Shown here one piece after another: positions 8,306 through 17,215 of a DNA stretch of 32,764 bases; position 1 is the first letter of the stretch, and each line of letters begins with the position of its first letter. The notes under the pieces were generated by a model. That model saw only the letters and a program-made list of their open reading frames with translations, was not told the DNA's origin and did not search any database. Source of the DNA: Rhodospirillales bacterium (lineage in GTDB: Bacteria; Pseudomonadota; Alphaproteobacteria; BOG-932; Roseiterribacteraceae); NCBI GenBank assembly GCA_003165335.1, contig PLTD01000045.1, positions 5,387 through 38,150 on the forward strand. The letters run 5' to 3'. The translations under genes were made by a program, and so were the position numbers.

Positions 8306-9934
8306 TCATTTTTTGACTCGATACAGTGCCGCAACTTGGCCGGCTTCCACAGGATCAAGTCTGTCCGGCAATAGCCGATAACCCTCGGCTATTTCGCTCG
8401 GATGCATCACAAGCACCCAATCGAATTTCTCCTGCCAACCGAGCAAATACGGCGCCCATTTCAACGTCGCCGGATCAGGCCCTGCAAGCCCGCCGGCCCA
8501 AGGCAGTTCGCCTTCGGGCAAAGACAACGCGTCGTAGGGCGGCATGACCCTTACCGGCTGCTTCGTTGGCGCCGTGAATAAAAGCGGCCAGAACGCTCCA
8601 TGCTCGATAACCAACAATGCCGGCAGATGCATCGTCGAGTCATTGTAGCGCATTGCCCGCACGCTGTCGGGCCGGTTGACCATTGCCTTCGGGTCGGCAT
8701 TGCGCTCGGCCTGGACGACCAGGACGCGCTCGCCCGGCTGAACCAGCCGGACGACCCGCCTAAAATCAGCGATTTGAGCATCATGTGCAGCCCAAACTCT
8801 GCCGACGTCGAAAGTTCGCGCGGCAATCGCGACCGCAAATGCAACGACGATCAACTGCGCAGTACGACCGGGCCGCACAATCGGAAATGTCCCGGCGAAC
8901 AGTAGATAGCCGGCCAAAATTGGCATCCGCTGATCTACCCAGGCAGTCTGCATCAAAAAAAAGGGCACGAAGGGGTATATGGCCAGGAGACCAACAAACA
9001 GGCCTGCGAGAGACGGCGCGATTTGCAATCGATGCTCAATTGCGAAAACTGTCATCACCACAGCCACGAGAATCACCGCACCGGAGTCGAGCAAACGGTC
9101 ATAGGTTAGGAACGGGCCCATCAACCCGTAAAGCTTCAAGCCGTCAGGTGATGCCGATAGAGCCCAATAATAATGCTTCAGCACATCGACTATTCCATGA
9201 CCACCAGCGGGGTCATCCGCACTGATGGGTGCGCGCAAATAGAGTACCGCCGGGACGACAAACGGTAAGGTCAGTAAGGCCACACGCTTGAGCATCTTGC
9301 TCAGCCAGTCGGCCTGCCGGCGCAATTGCCACGCGCGCGATGTTTCTAGGCTGAGTAAGAGTAGGCCGAAGAATGCAACCGCAATCAAATGGCAGAAGAA
9401 AATCACAATCGCCGCCACCGCCGCAGCGCTAATCTTCAGTAGGGTCGAACGCTCCTGCATAGATCGCCACAGAGCAGCGGCGAGCAGCGCCAACCCGACC
9501 CCAATCAAAAAATTAAGAAATCCGCTAAAGAACAACCGGTTGTACGCAACCAACCCAGCGGCTAACGGCCAATAGCTGAGCCTGCCAAATACCGAACGAT
9601 GCAACGCTGCGACGCCGGCAAGTGGCAAGATTAAGGCCAGACCTACGAATATCTTTCCCGAGATCATAAGCGGAACGACATGCATTAGAGCCGGCATGGC
9701 GAGGTCGATGCCGATGTTCGGCACGATCCGCCAGTGCACACCATAAATTTTCGCCAGCGCCGTGTCGCCCGGCAACCGCGCAAGGATATCCATGCGCGCT
9801 AGATGGTTCGGATAGTCGAGCAATGGTGGTATTTCCGTAAGAAAGATCGGAACCAGCAAAACTGCAATGAGCGCGACAAATACCGACCACCAAGTTGCCG
9901 CATTTGCACCGCGAACCGTGATCATGTCCTGCAT
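8306..9934 (-). CDS. Polytopic membrane protein, putative GT-C-type glycosyltransferase
   Basis: About 542 residues from the ATG at 9934, which has an AGAGAGA sequence upstream; the frame is open to another possible start at 9988. Ten or more hydrophobic segments fill the first 400 residues. A soluble tail of about 130 residues follows (RVLVVQAERNADPKAM ... LLGWQEKFDWVLVMHPSE). The first extracytoplasmic loop holds an acidic motif, EIPPLLDYPNHLARM, placed where GT-C enzymes that use polyprenyl-phosphate sugars keep their catalytic acid. I do not recognise a named family. Glycan assembly is inferred from topology and from the neighbouring glycosyltransferase, deacetylase and flippase. Convergent with ccmI. 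Confidence 0.75.
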   Translation of the reverse strand: MQDMITVRGANAATWWSVFVALIAVLLVPIFLTEIPPLLDYPNHLARMDILARLPGDTALAKIYGVHWRIVPNIGIDLAMPALMHVVPLMISGKIFVGLALILPLAGVAALHRSVFGRLSYWPLAAGLVAYNRLFFSGFLNFLIGVGLALLAAALWRSMQERSTLLKISAAAVAAIVIFFCHLIAVAFFGLLLLSLETSRAWQLRRQADWLSKMLKRVALLTLPFVVPAVLYLRAPISADDPAGGHGIVDVLKHYYWALSASPDGLKLYGLMGPFLTYDRLLDSGAVILVAVVMTVFAIEHRLQIAPSLAGLFVGLLAIYPFVPFFLMQTAWVDQRMPILAGYLLFAGTFPIVRPGRTAQLIVVAFAVAIAARTFDVGRVWAAHDAQIADFRRVVRLVQPGERVLVVQAERNADPKAMVNRPDSVRAMRYNDSTMHLPALLVIEHGAFWPLLFTAPTKQPVRVMPPYDALSLPEGELPWAGGLAGPDPATLKWAPYLLGWQEKFDWVLVMHPSEIAEGYRLLPDRLDPVEAGQVAALYRVKK

Positions 9935-10036
9935 TTCGGTAACCGGATCTCTCTGACAAATAATCGACGGCCGCCAAGCGGACCACAACAGTGTAACGGC
10001 AATTCACCATGCTGAAATCGAATTCGATATCCCCTA

Positions 10037-10058
10037 GCCGCGGAACTGACTCCGCGGC
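10037..10058. promoter_or_regulatory. Perfect hairpin in divergent intergenic region
   Basis: GCCGCGGA and its exact complement TCCGCGGC flank a 6-nt loop, between the divergent genes at 8306-9934 and 10154-11329. It could be an operator or a leader stem. Nothing else was recognised in the 219-nt gap. Confidence 0.4.
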
Positions 10059-10153
10059 ATAGCTTTGCGTGCTTGCTCGAGCATCGTGCGACACCGTACC
10101 ATCCGATTTGCCGAGGCTTGGCTTATCCCGGCTGTGGCGTCAGGAAGTAGTCA

Positions 10154-11329
10154 ATGGCCGTCGTTCCCCGCGAAATACTCCTCTTCGATTTCATCAGCCA
10201 CGAAAATATGCATCTCCCGTTCAATGAGGAGTATTTGCGGACGTTGCGCGCGGCTTTTCCGGATGACGGAATCGTCTTTTATGCGCGGGCCGGACACGCA
10301 AATAATATTATGGCGCGGGTACCCGACCTGACAGGAATCCGTTTCGAGTCTTGTGAGCCGTTTTCCGCACCTCTTGGCCTGTCCAGCCACAACCCAATAG
10401 GCGGCTTGCTCGCCTCTCGCCGCTGCCTTCGCATCATGCGCCACGAGATAGCCGGCCGTGATCTCCGGCTTGTTGCGGTGCTGGGGGTCAACGGCAATCT
10501 GTATGCCACCATCGGACTCCATTGGCACAGGACATCGCAATCACCACTCCATCTGATCCTGCACGGTCAGTTGGGTGATGCGATGATCTGGCGATCGCGC
10601 AATCCGCTGGCTCGCGCATTCGACCTAGCGTCTCAGGTTCGCCATTCCCTGCCCCCATCGGTTAAGCTTGTCGCTTTGGAACTGGGCGTGAAGGAAGCGA
10701 TCGCGGATCTCGCGCCGGAAAATCGGTCTGTGATCACGCTGGAGCACCCGATATTGGTTTCGGAATGGAGCAAGGATCGCCCTCCTGCGAACCGACATAA
10801 GCTCAAGATCGCATTCTTGGGAAACGCACGCCGCAGCAAGGGTTTTGAAATATTCGCCGAATTGGCGCGCCGTTCAAAGCGCACGGACCTGGAGTTCGAC
10901 TCCATAGGTGTTTCAGCGCCGGATACCGACCAACTCGATATCGAAGCACTCTCTCGCAAACCGTCCCGGACCGCGATGGCCCGGGAAGACTATCTTGAGG
11001 CTGTGCGTGGGATCGACCTCGTGTGTCTCCCGCTTCACGGGCGTGCCTATGATTTCACGGCGAGCGGAACCGTCGCCGACGCGGTGTCCGCACTAAAGCC
11101 TTTGATCGCTTTTCGCAGCCGGACTCTCGACGCAATTACTGCGCGGTACGGGCCGATTGGTTGGTTGGTCGAGAGCGATGTCGAGCTTTTCGAGCTTGTT
11201 GGCGCGCTTGAACTACAGGCGTTTTCGGATTTGCGTCCGAAATGGGTGGAGAACTTGCGCAAAATGCGTGAAGCGCGGCGCCCGGAGGCGCTTGCAGGGG
11301 CCTATGCCGCACTCATCGCGGCTCCTTGA
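10154..11329 (+). CDS. Putative GT-B-type glycosyltransferase
   Basis: 391 residues, soluble. The ATG is preceded by AGGAAG at good spacing. Two Rossmann-like halves are suggested. The C-terminal one has a family-4-like opening (KLKIAFLGNARRSKGFEIF), then DYLEAVRGIDLVCLPL and TASGTVADAVSALKPLIAF, which resemble the donor-binding region with its small-residue/acidic motif. The N-terminal half carries HGQLGDAMIW. Likely transfers a sugar during cell-surface glycan assembly, given the deacetylase and flippase nearby. Donor and acceptor cannot be read from the sequence. Convergent with the next gene (22-nt gap). Confidence 0.7.
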   Translation: MAVVPREILLFDFISHENMHLPFNEEYLRTLRAAFPDDGIVFYARAGHANNIMARVPDLTGIRFESCEPFSAPLGLSSHNPIGGLLASRRCLRIMRHEIAGRDLRLVAVLGVNGNLYATIGLHWHRTSQSPLHLILHGQLGDAMIWRSRNPLARAFDLASQVRHSLPPSVKLVALELGVKEAIADLAPENRSVITLEHPILVSEWSKDRPPANRHKLKIAFLGNARRSKGFEIFAELARRSKRTDLEFDSIGVSAPDTDQLDIEALSRKPSRTAMAREDYLEAVRGIDLVCLPLHGRAYDFTASGTVADAVSALKPLIAFRSRTLDAITARYGPIGWLVESDVELFELVGALELQAFSDLRPKWVENLRKMREARRPEALAGAYAALIAAP

Positions 11330-11351
11330 TGTGGCAGATTGGCTCCGGCGT

Positions 11352-13820
11352 CTATTCGGCAGCAACCCTCGCCTCGGGACGTCTCGCTGTTTCAAGGCGC
11401 TCTCTGTCAACCGACTCGCGAAAGCCTCGCGGGGTCATAAACACTCCGCCGATGTCGCTCGCGAAAAAAGCAAAGTACTCCTCGAGCCATCCGTAGAACT
11501 TCACCAGCTTTGCTTCGTCATCGACATAGGGTGTGCTGCCGGGCGTCAAAGACGTGCTGTGAAAGGCCAGCGTGAACACCCGCTCGCCGCTCGCCAGCAG
11601 GTGATGGGTTAGCGCTTTTGCTTCTTTGATCATGACGCCTTCGGGCGTCAGGTTTACTCTGTTTATCAATCCCATACGGGCGAATATTCCCGGAAGATGG
11701 AAAAATCGGCCGATCTTCCCGTTGATCGCCCTAAACAAACCATCGTGGCTGGAAAGGAGACCGATGAAACTTGTGGTCAAAGGCAGTTCCAAAAGCTGAT
11801 GGTCCGGATCTATCCAAAAGGGACTTGTGGCCCGAAATTCTGTAAAATCGGGACCGCCATCGATCGAATAGTCGCGCGTCGGCACAACGCTCAAATCGAT
11901 CTTGAAACCCTGATCTATTAATATTTGCGGTGTGGCAGCACCGATGCCGTAACGCCCCGCCTTATACGATATCGGCTTTACACCCAGATTCTTCTCGATA
12001 GTCGATGTCAGAACGCGCAGCTTTTCCGCTTCCAGATCGGAAGGAAGATTGAACGGGTAGGTGTTACGGACAGTAATTTCCTCCGAGAAGGGAGGATTGA
12101 TCCAAGGATGCAGATGCGCCCCGATCTCACATCGTCCATCCGCAACGATCTTCGCTAATGACTGATAGCCCTCTGGTTGGCTCGCGATCGCGTAGTCGAT
12201 CATATAAACGGGTTTGACCGAGCATCTGTCGAACATCGATTGCAGCCGTTCAATTTGACTCATGCCATGGACAGCAATCGAGGAAGACGAATAATCGGCA
12301 TTCCAATCAAAATTCTCTTCGGTATCGACGACCACGAGCAGAATCGGCCTGCGATCCGCAGACAAGCTCAAAGTCTGTGCCGGCGCGGGTGGCGTGAATA
12401 TGTTTAACCTAGTGTCACGTTTGAAAATCGGGTCCCCTCGCATAGTCCGATAGACATATTTCAGTGGCTGTTTCAGGCCGAGCGATTCGGCCCGCTGGCG
12501 AAACCAGGGCATGATGACATAATTCTTTTCCGGCTCGAGCAGATAGGCCGTCGTACCCAGCGGGTTGCGACGGAAATATCGCCAGCGGAATCTCGCATAC
12601 TCCTCCTTGGTGTAGACCTTCGCGTTACCACCCAGTTTTGCGACAAGAGGCGTGAATCTAGGATAAAGGTTGGTGTTAGTGAGATGCACCTTCATGAAAT
12701 TGCCGATCAAAAGATCGTCGAAAAAGCCCCACTTCATCGTCTCCATAAAGGACTGTTTCGGCGCATAAAATCGGATTCCACGAGCATCCGGTTGATCGGC
12801 CGTCTCGGCATTAATATCGAATCGGCCGGTCTCACCGCCTATGACGACTTCTATAAAATCGACATACTCACGAATCAGCTCAAATTGCCGGAAAAACGTC
12901 TCGACGATTTTCCATTCTTCCGGTTGTAGTGTCGCGCTCCAATCATCGTCTGCTGTACGCGCGCTGATTTGCGACCGGTCACCGCCCAAATGGTCGGTGT
13001 GATTTGCTGTCACCAAACCGGTTGTGATGTCGACTGTTACGAACGGCTCGATCAGGCAAACATTGGGGCGGCTCCAATGTCTACGCATATCGGCCCAAGA
13101 AATCCGATAGTCGTTCGCCCACACTGAATCCGGTCGAACATAAATATGCTGCGACGAGGAGCAGCAAAAATTTTTGACGCCCAGACGGTCAGCCCCGCGA
13201 GCCACCGTCCAGACGGCTCCCGGTTTGCGCTCGTCGGGTGGCCCCGCGATCGAGCGCCCGCTTTCATCGACAAAATTGAACATATCAGCATCGATCGAGC
13301 AGAGCGCCGCAAGATAAGTTTTGTCGTTAGGATGTTGCTTGACGAGGCGCCGCAGGAACGACTCCTCTCCCGCAATTGGCGAATCGTTCTGGTTGATCAA
13401 CAAGGCATCGCCCAGTTTGGCGATGAGGATCGCATCCTGATTAATATTGTCCAGACACATCACGGATACCGATCGGGAGATCTGAAACCATTCGCGGTAT
13501 TTGAGTACCGTTACGGCAAAACCTTTTTCAGTAAGAAAGTTTCTGATCTCCGGATGGTAATGATCCGGAACAAGGAATTTCTTACCGGCTGGCAGCAGAT
13601 CCAGCGATTCGTGATGCAAGTGATCGGGGTGGCCGTGCGAGATCCAGATATAATCCGAATTGATCACGTTCTTGATTTGCTCGGCAGTCAACGCGTGATC
13701 GAGCGCCCAACTCCCAAAATAGCAGGTCCCGACCAGCCAGGGATCGGTAGCTAGGACAGGTCGCCCATCCGCGAATAGCTGAATGGTCGCGTTACCCAGC
13801 GTTTCGAATTTTTCGTTCAT
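11352..13820 (-). CDS. Fusion protein: metallo-beta-lactamase-fold domain plus WalW-like polysaccharide deacetylase
   Basis: 822 residues with two catalytic-looking halves. Residues about 1-290 are a metallo-beta-lactamase-type fold of the UlaG/CMP-sialate-hydroxylase kind, with DPWLVGTCYFGSW and the metal motif SHGHPDH (His62, His64, Asp66, His67). Residues about 360-470 form a linker region without a recognised motif. Residues about 490-800 are a NodB-related deacetylase of the WalW type: VVVDTEENFDW (Asp499, Glu501), EIGAHLHPW (569-573) and SYKAGRYG. Members of the second family remove acyl groups from polysaccharides, or are presumed to. No signal peptide or membrane segment is visible, so it probably acts in the cytoplasm on a lipid-linked or nucleotide-linked sugar. 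Follows the flippase gene on the same strand after about 118 nt. Confidence 0.85.
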   Translation of the reverse strand: MNEKFETLGNATIQLFADGRPVLATDPWLVGTCYFGSWALDHALTAEQIKNVINSDYIWISHGHPDHLHHESLDLLPAGKKFLVPDHYHPEIRNFLTEKGFAVTVLKYREWFQISRSVSVMCLDNINQDAILIAKLGDALLINQNDSPIAGEESFLRRLVKQHPNDKTYLAALCSIDADMFNFVDESGRSIAGPPDERKPGAVWTVARGADRLGVKNFCCSSSQHIYVRPDSVWANDYRISWADMRRHWSRPNVCLIEPFVTVDITTGLVTANHTDHLGGDRSQISARTADDDWSATLQPEEWKIVETFFRQFELIREYVDFIEVVIGGETGRFDINAETADQPDARGIRFYAPKQSFMETMKWGFFDDLLIGNFMKVHLTNTNLYPRFTPLVAKLGGNAKVYTKEEYARFRWRYFRRNPLGTTAYLLEPEKNYVIMPWFRQRAESLGLKQPLKYVYRTMRGDPIFKRDTRLNIFTPPAPAQTLSLSADRRPILLVVVDTEENFDWNADYSSSSIAVHGMSQIERLQSMFDRCSVKPVYMIDYAIASQPEGYQSLAKIVADGRCEIGAHLHPWINPPFSEEITVRNTYPFNLPSDLEAEKLRVLTSTIEKNLGVKPISYKAGRYGIGAATPQILIDQGFKIDLSVVPTRDYSIDGGPDFTEFRATSPFWIDPDHQLLELPLTTSFIGLLSSHDGLFRAINGKIGRFFHLPGIFARMGLINRVNLTPEGVMIKEAKALTHHLLASGERVFTLAFHSTSLTPGSTPYVDDEAKLVKFYGWLEEYFAFFASDIGGVFMTPRGFRESVDRERLETARRPEARVAAE

Positions 13821-13938
13821 TAGGCGATTCTCGCGATCAATCAGCGCGCCGGGACCGCAATATCGGCCGAAATGACTTGCAATAATCTTACCCTATACAC
13901 TGACTTTTGGCGATGCGAACTTAAGAACCCGACCTTGG

Positions 13939-15501
13939 TCATTTCGCGGACACCGGCTTTTCGGTGAATAGGCCAAGCCGGGCGAGAAGCTTCGGCATCG
14001 CCTTCGCGGCGTGATCTTCCGGTCCGGTAGGTCGCCCGCAGAGCACCCAAAGACCGAGCAATGGCCCGGTGTAAAGTAACCCGCCAATCGCAATGGCAAT
14101 GGCGAGTTCCCCGGATCGCCCTGCCATCGTCGCATCGTATGGCCAAATAGAAAGGAAATAGGCAACACCCGCGGTCATAATCCCGGTCGCAGTAAAGGTC
14201 CGCCAGACAGCGGCCAAAGTCCGCTTGATTGACAAACCTATCATAGTCGTGAGTTGACCAAACCAGATGGCTGAACTGAAAAAGCTGGTCAGAGCGAACA
14301 TGATAGCCGCCCAAATCACGCCATAGGCGAAGCCGGCCCAAACAACGAGTATAACTCGGATCAATACAGTCAGAGTCATGATCGCGACAAACCTGCGCTG
14401 CCGATCTTTGACAACGTACAGATTATGAGTGAACTCACCGATGCCTTCGAACAGGGCGTAAAATGCGCAGACCCGTATAAATGCCGCTGCACCCAACCAT
14501 TCCGGCCCAAGCGCAACCTCTTCGATAAGTTTCGCGACTAGCGCTATTCCAACCGATAGCGGGGTAATGATCATCAAGGTGAGCGCCAAGCCGTCAACCA
14601 CGTGGCGACACAGTCGGTCATTGTCGTGGAGTACTTTCGCGTAGCCGGCATACATTGGCCCCCGAATCGGAGCGGCAACTTCGCTGACAGGTAGAATGCC
14701 AATCTGTTCGGCCGTTCGAAATAGGCCGACAGATCCAGCCCCGCCAATTCGGCCAATCAAGATAATGATCAAATAATTATTCGCGAGGCTTAGGATATTT
14801 GTCGCGAACAGCCACTTCGAAAAGCCCAGCAATTCGCTACCCGCCTTGAGCGAAAAGCGCGGTCTGTAGGGATGCATAATAAAGCTGGCCGGAACCTGCA
14901 CAACCTTAGGAGCAATGGTGCCCAGCACCACCGCCCAGGCATTGTGAAGGATTAGTGCGGCCGGAATGACCACGACAAATCCGGCGACTTTGCCCAGAAC
15001 ATCATAAACAAAAAGCCGATCGAACCGCAGGTCCCGCTGGAAATCGATTAGCCCAATGTTTTCAAAGCCCCATATGACTGGATAGAGCGCCATCACACGC
15101 GTGACGTCGACAAGTCTCGGCTCGCGCATCGCTTCGGCGATCCAGGGGGCGGACAAAAATACAAGTCCCCCGATTACAAAACCCCGCAAGACGATTAGCG
15201 TCCATGCAGAGTCATACTGCTCGCGCGTCGGATGCTTCATCTTGACCAACGCCAAGCCAAATGAAAAGTCTGCGATCGCGTTCAACGTGTCGTATGCGGT
15301 GGATGCAATCGCTGCTAAGCCGAATGCGTCGGGCGCAAGCAACCGAACCAAAATCAGCGTACTGAAAAGGCCAATTCCTTTGAAGGCCAGACGCTTCAAA
15401 ACCATCCAGGCAGCGCCCTTCGCCACGCGCTTGCCGAGAGACTGGTCTACGATGGCTTCTGCGATTGCACTTGGAAGAATAGAGTCTGGCGTCAGTTCCA
15501 C
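13939..15501 (-). CDS. Oligosaccharide flippase, Wzx/RfbX type (MATE-like superfamily)
   Basis: About 520 residues with 12 or more membrane segments. Diagnostic opening: LGKRVAKGAAWMVLKR followed by STLILVRLLAPDAFGLAAIA, and later VSEVAAPIRGPMYAGYAKV, as in WzxC-like lipopolysaccharide and exopolysaccharide exporters. It would flip undecaprenyl-linked repeat units across the inner membrane. Start choice: the frame is open to a TTG at 15543, but a GTG at 15501 has AAGG six bases upstream and gives a family-like short N-terminus. Probably cotranscribed with the deacetylase fusion downstream; divergent from the radical SAM gene. Confidence 0.88.
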   Translation of the reverse strand: MELTPDSILPSAIAEAIVDQSLGKRVAKGAAWMVLKRLAFKGIGLFSTLILVRLLAPDAFGLAAIASTAYDTLNAIADFSFGLALVKMKHPTREQYDSAWTLIVLRGFVIGGLVFLSAPWIAEAMREPRLVDVTRVMALYPVIWGFENIGLIDFQRDLRFDRLFVYDVLGKVAGFVVVIPAALILHNAWAVVLGTIAPKVVQVPASFIMHPYRPRFSLKAGSELLGFSKWLFATNILSLANNYLIIILIGRIGGAGSVGLFRTAEQIGILPVSEVAAPIRGPMYAGYAKVLHDNDRLCRHVVDGLALTLMIITPLSVGIALVAKLIEEVALGPEWLGAAAFIRVCAFYALFEGIGEFTHNLYVVKDRQRRFVAIMTLTVLIRVILVVWAGFAYGVIWAAIMFALTSFFSSAIWFGQLTTMIGLSIKRTLAAVWRTFTATGIMTAGVAYFLSIWPYDATMAGRSGELAIAIAIGGLLYTGPLLGLWVLCGRPTGPEDHAAKAMPKLLARLGLFTEKPVSAK

Positions 15502-15623
15502 TTCGGGCCTTGTTGGTTGATCAGCGATTCCCCCCACTTCCAACTATACCGCGTTAATTCGCTTTTTGGTTTTTTCACGCATTCCGATAGGTACTGATCT
15601 CGTTTCGAGAGGATATTGCTTAC

Positions 15624-16691
15624 ATGACCCGGCCAATACTGGTCTCAGATGCCAAGGTGGACGCCGCGACAGCTGCAAGTTCAACCATTCGAACTGTTAC
15701 TGCCTTAGTAGGGGCAGGTCTGGTCTCTGCCGGCATAGCGGGGGATCTGCAAGCTGTAAGCGAACGCTATGCCATTGCGATAACGCCGGATATGGCGCGA
15801 ATCATCGATCCCGCGGACCCGGCGGATCCGATCGCACGGCAATTTGTGCCAAGTCCCGGCGAACTCATCACTACGCCCGACGAGCTTGCAGATCCTATCG
15901 GAGACAAAAGCCATTCGCCGATTAAAGGAATTATCCACCGTTATCCCGACAGGGTGCTGTTGAAAGCACTGCATACATGCCCGGTCTATTGCCGCTTTTG
16001 CTTCCGGCGTGAACAGGTGGGGCCGGGGGGTGAATTGCTGACCGGTGAGGAACTCGATGCTGCTATCGGCTATATCCGCGCCAATCCCGCCGTTTGGGAG
16101 GTAATTTTGACCGGTGGCGACCCGCTGATGCTATCGCCCCGCAGGCTAGGGGAAATTCTCGATGCGTTGGAAGCCATCCCTCATGTTGAGACGCTGCGGA
16201 TCCACACCCGGGTTCCGGTTGTGGATCCGGCTAGAATCTCACCCTCCTTGCTCAAAGTCCTTTCAAGGCAAAAACCGCTATGGATTGCGATCCATGCCAA
16301 CCACCCGCGCGAGCTAACCGCTGACGCGAAGAATGCCTGCAGAAGCTTAACTCAAGTAGGCGTTGCCTTACTCGGTCAGACCGTTCTGCTACGCGGGGTG
16401 AACGATGACGCGGCAGTCCTAGAAGCTCTGTTTCGCGCAATGGTGACAATGAGAATTAAGCCATATTATCTGCATCATCCGGATCTGGCCCCGGGGACTT
16501 CCGATTTCAGGCTCCCAATTGCCGAGGGCCAGAATATCATGCGCACGTTGCGCGGGCGCTTGTCCGGGCTAGCACAGCCAACCTATGTTCTCGATATTCC
16601 CGGGGGCGCGGGCAAAGTCCCGATCGGTCCAAACATGGTTGAGACTGATGGCGTTCGTGACCTCGCCAACCGCCTTCACTCTTACGGATAA
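15624..16691 (+). CDS. Lysine 2,3-aminomutase-family radical SAM protein (KamA/EpmB group)
   Basis: 355 residues. Radical SAM cluster motif HTCPVYCRFCFRRE (Cys119, Cys123, Cys126), TGGDPLM for SAM binding, and PLP lysine in DIPGGAGKVP (Lys331). Residues that bind substrate lysine in clostridial lysine 2,3-aminomutase appear to be kept at matching spacing: Arg110 in HRYPDRV, Asp287 in HHPDLAPG and Asp324 in YVLDIPGG. The spacing Asp-37-Asp-7-Lys equals that of the clostridial enzyme. It lacks that enzyme's longer C-terminus. Either free lysine (to beta-lysine) or a lysine destined for elongation factor P could be the substrate; no epmA or efp is adjacent. An AGAGGA sequence precedes the ATG. 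Confidence 0.9.
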   Translation: MTRPILVSDAKVDAATAASSTIRTVTALVGAGLVSAGIAGDLQAVSERYAIAITPDMARIIDPADPADPIARQFVPSPGELITTPDELADPIGDKSHSPIKGIIHRYPDRVLLKALHTCPVYCRFCFRREQVGPGGELLTGEELDAAIGYIRANPAVWEVILTGGDPLMLSPRRLGEILDALEAIPHVETLRIHTRVPVVDPARISPSLLKVLSRQKPLWIAIHANHPRELTADAKNACRSLTQVGVALLGQTVLLRGVNDDAAVLEALFRAMVTMRIKPYYLHHPDLAPGTSDFRLPIAEGQNIMRTLRGRLSGLAQPTYVLDIPGGAGKVPIGPNMVETDGVRDLANRLHSYG

Positions 16692-16772
16692 GACTTTGAT
16701 TGAATGAGTGCCGGAAAGGCGGTAACTTCGAATTGTCTGCGACGAAACGACGCGACCATTGGAGGAAACGCC

Positions 16773-17204
16773 ATGTCGGTAAGGGCAATTCTCAAGGCTA
16801 AGGGACACAGGGTCGTAACCGTACCTCAGGGCATGACGATCAAAGACGTCGTCTCGACCCTGTCGCGGGAACGTATCGGCGTGGTCGTCGTCAGCGACGA
16901 CGGCACTACAGTCGCCGGTATCCTGTCCGAGCGTGACATCATCCAGGGTCTGGAGAAGCATGGTGCGGTACTGCTCGATCTAGCGGCGAGCGACCTGATG
17001 ACACGCTCGTTCACGTCCGCCAAGATCGATATGCCGATCCTGCACGTGCTCGACATGATGACCCAAGGACGTTTCAGACACATGCCGGTACTGGATAACG
17101 GGAGACTGACCGGTCTGGTCAGCATTGGTGATGCTGTGAAGGCCAGGCTCGATATTCTCGAAAACGAGGCCATGCACCTCAAAGAATATATCGGCGGACG
17201 CTGA
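16773..17204 (+). CDS. Tandem CBS-domain protein
   Basis: 143 residues made almost wholly of two CBS motifs (ERIGVVVVSDDGTTVAGILS and GRFRHMPVLDNGRLTGLVSI). Such pairs bind adenine nucleotides and act as energy or redox sensors. The ATG at 16773 is chosen because GGAGGAAACGCC lies directly before it; the upstream in-frame extension to 16704 reads poorly. Partner unknown. Confidence 0.92.
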   Translation: MSVRAILKAKGHRVVTVPQGMTIKDVVSTLSRERIGVVVVSDDGTTVAGILSERDIIQGLEKHGAVLLDLAASDLMTRSFTSAKIDMPILHVLDMMTQGRFRHMPVLDNGRLTGLVSIGDAVKARLDILENEAMHLKEYIGGR

Positions 17205-17215
17205 CACAGAGACAA

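Noticed and set aside
13146-13754. 202-codon plus-strand frame inside the hydrolase-deacetylase gene
   Set aside because: It is antisense to conserved MBL-domain coding sequence and has no motif of its own.
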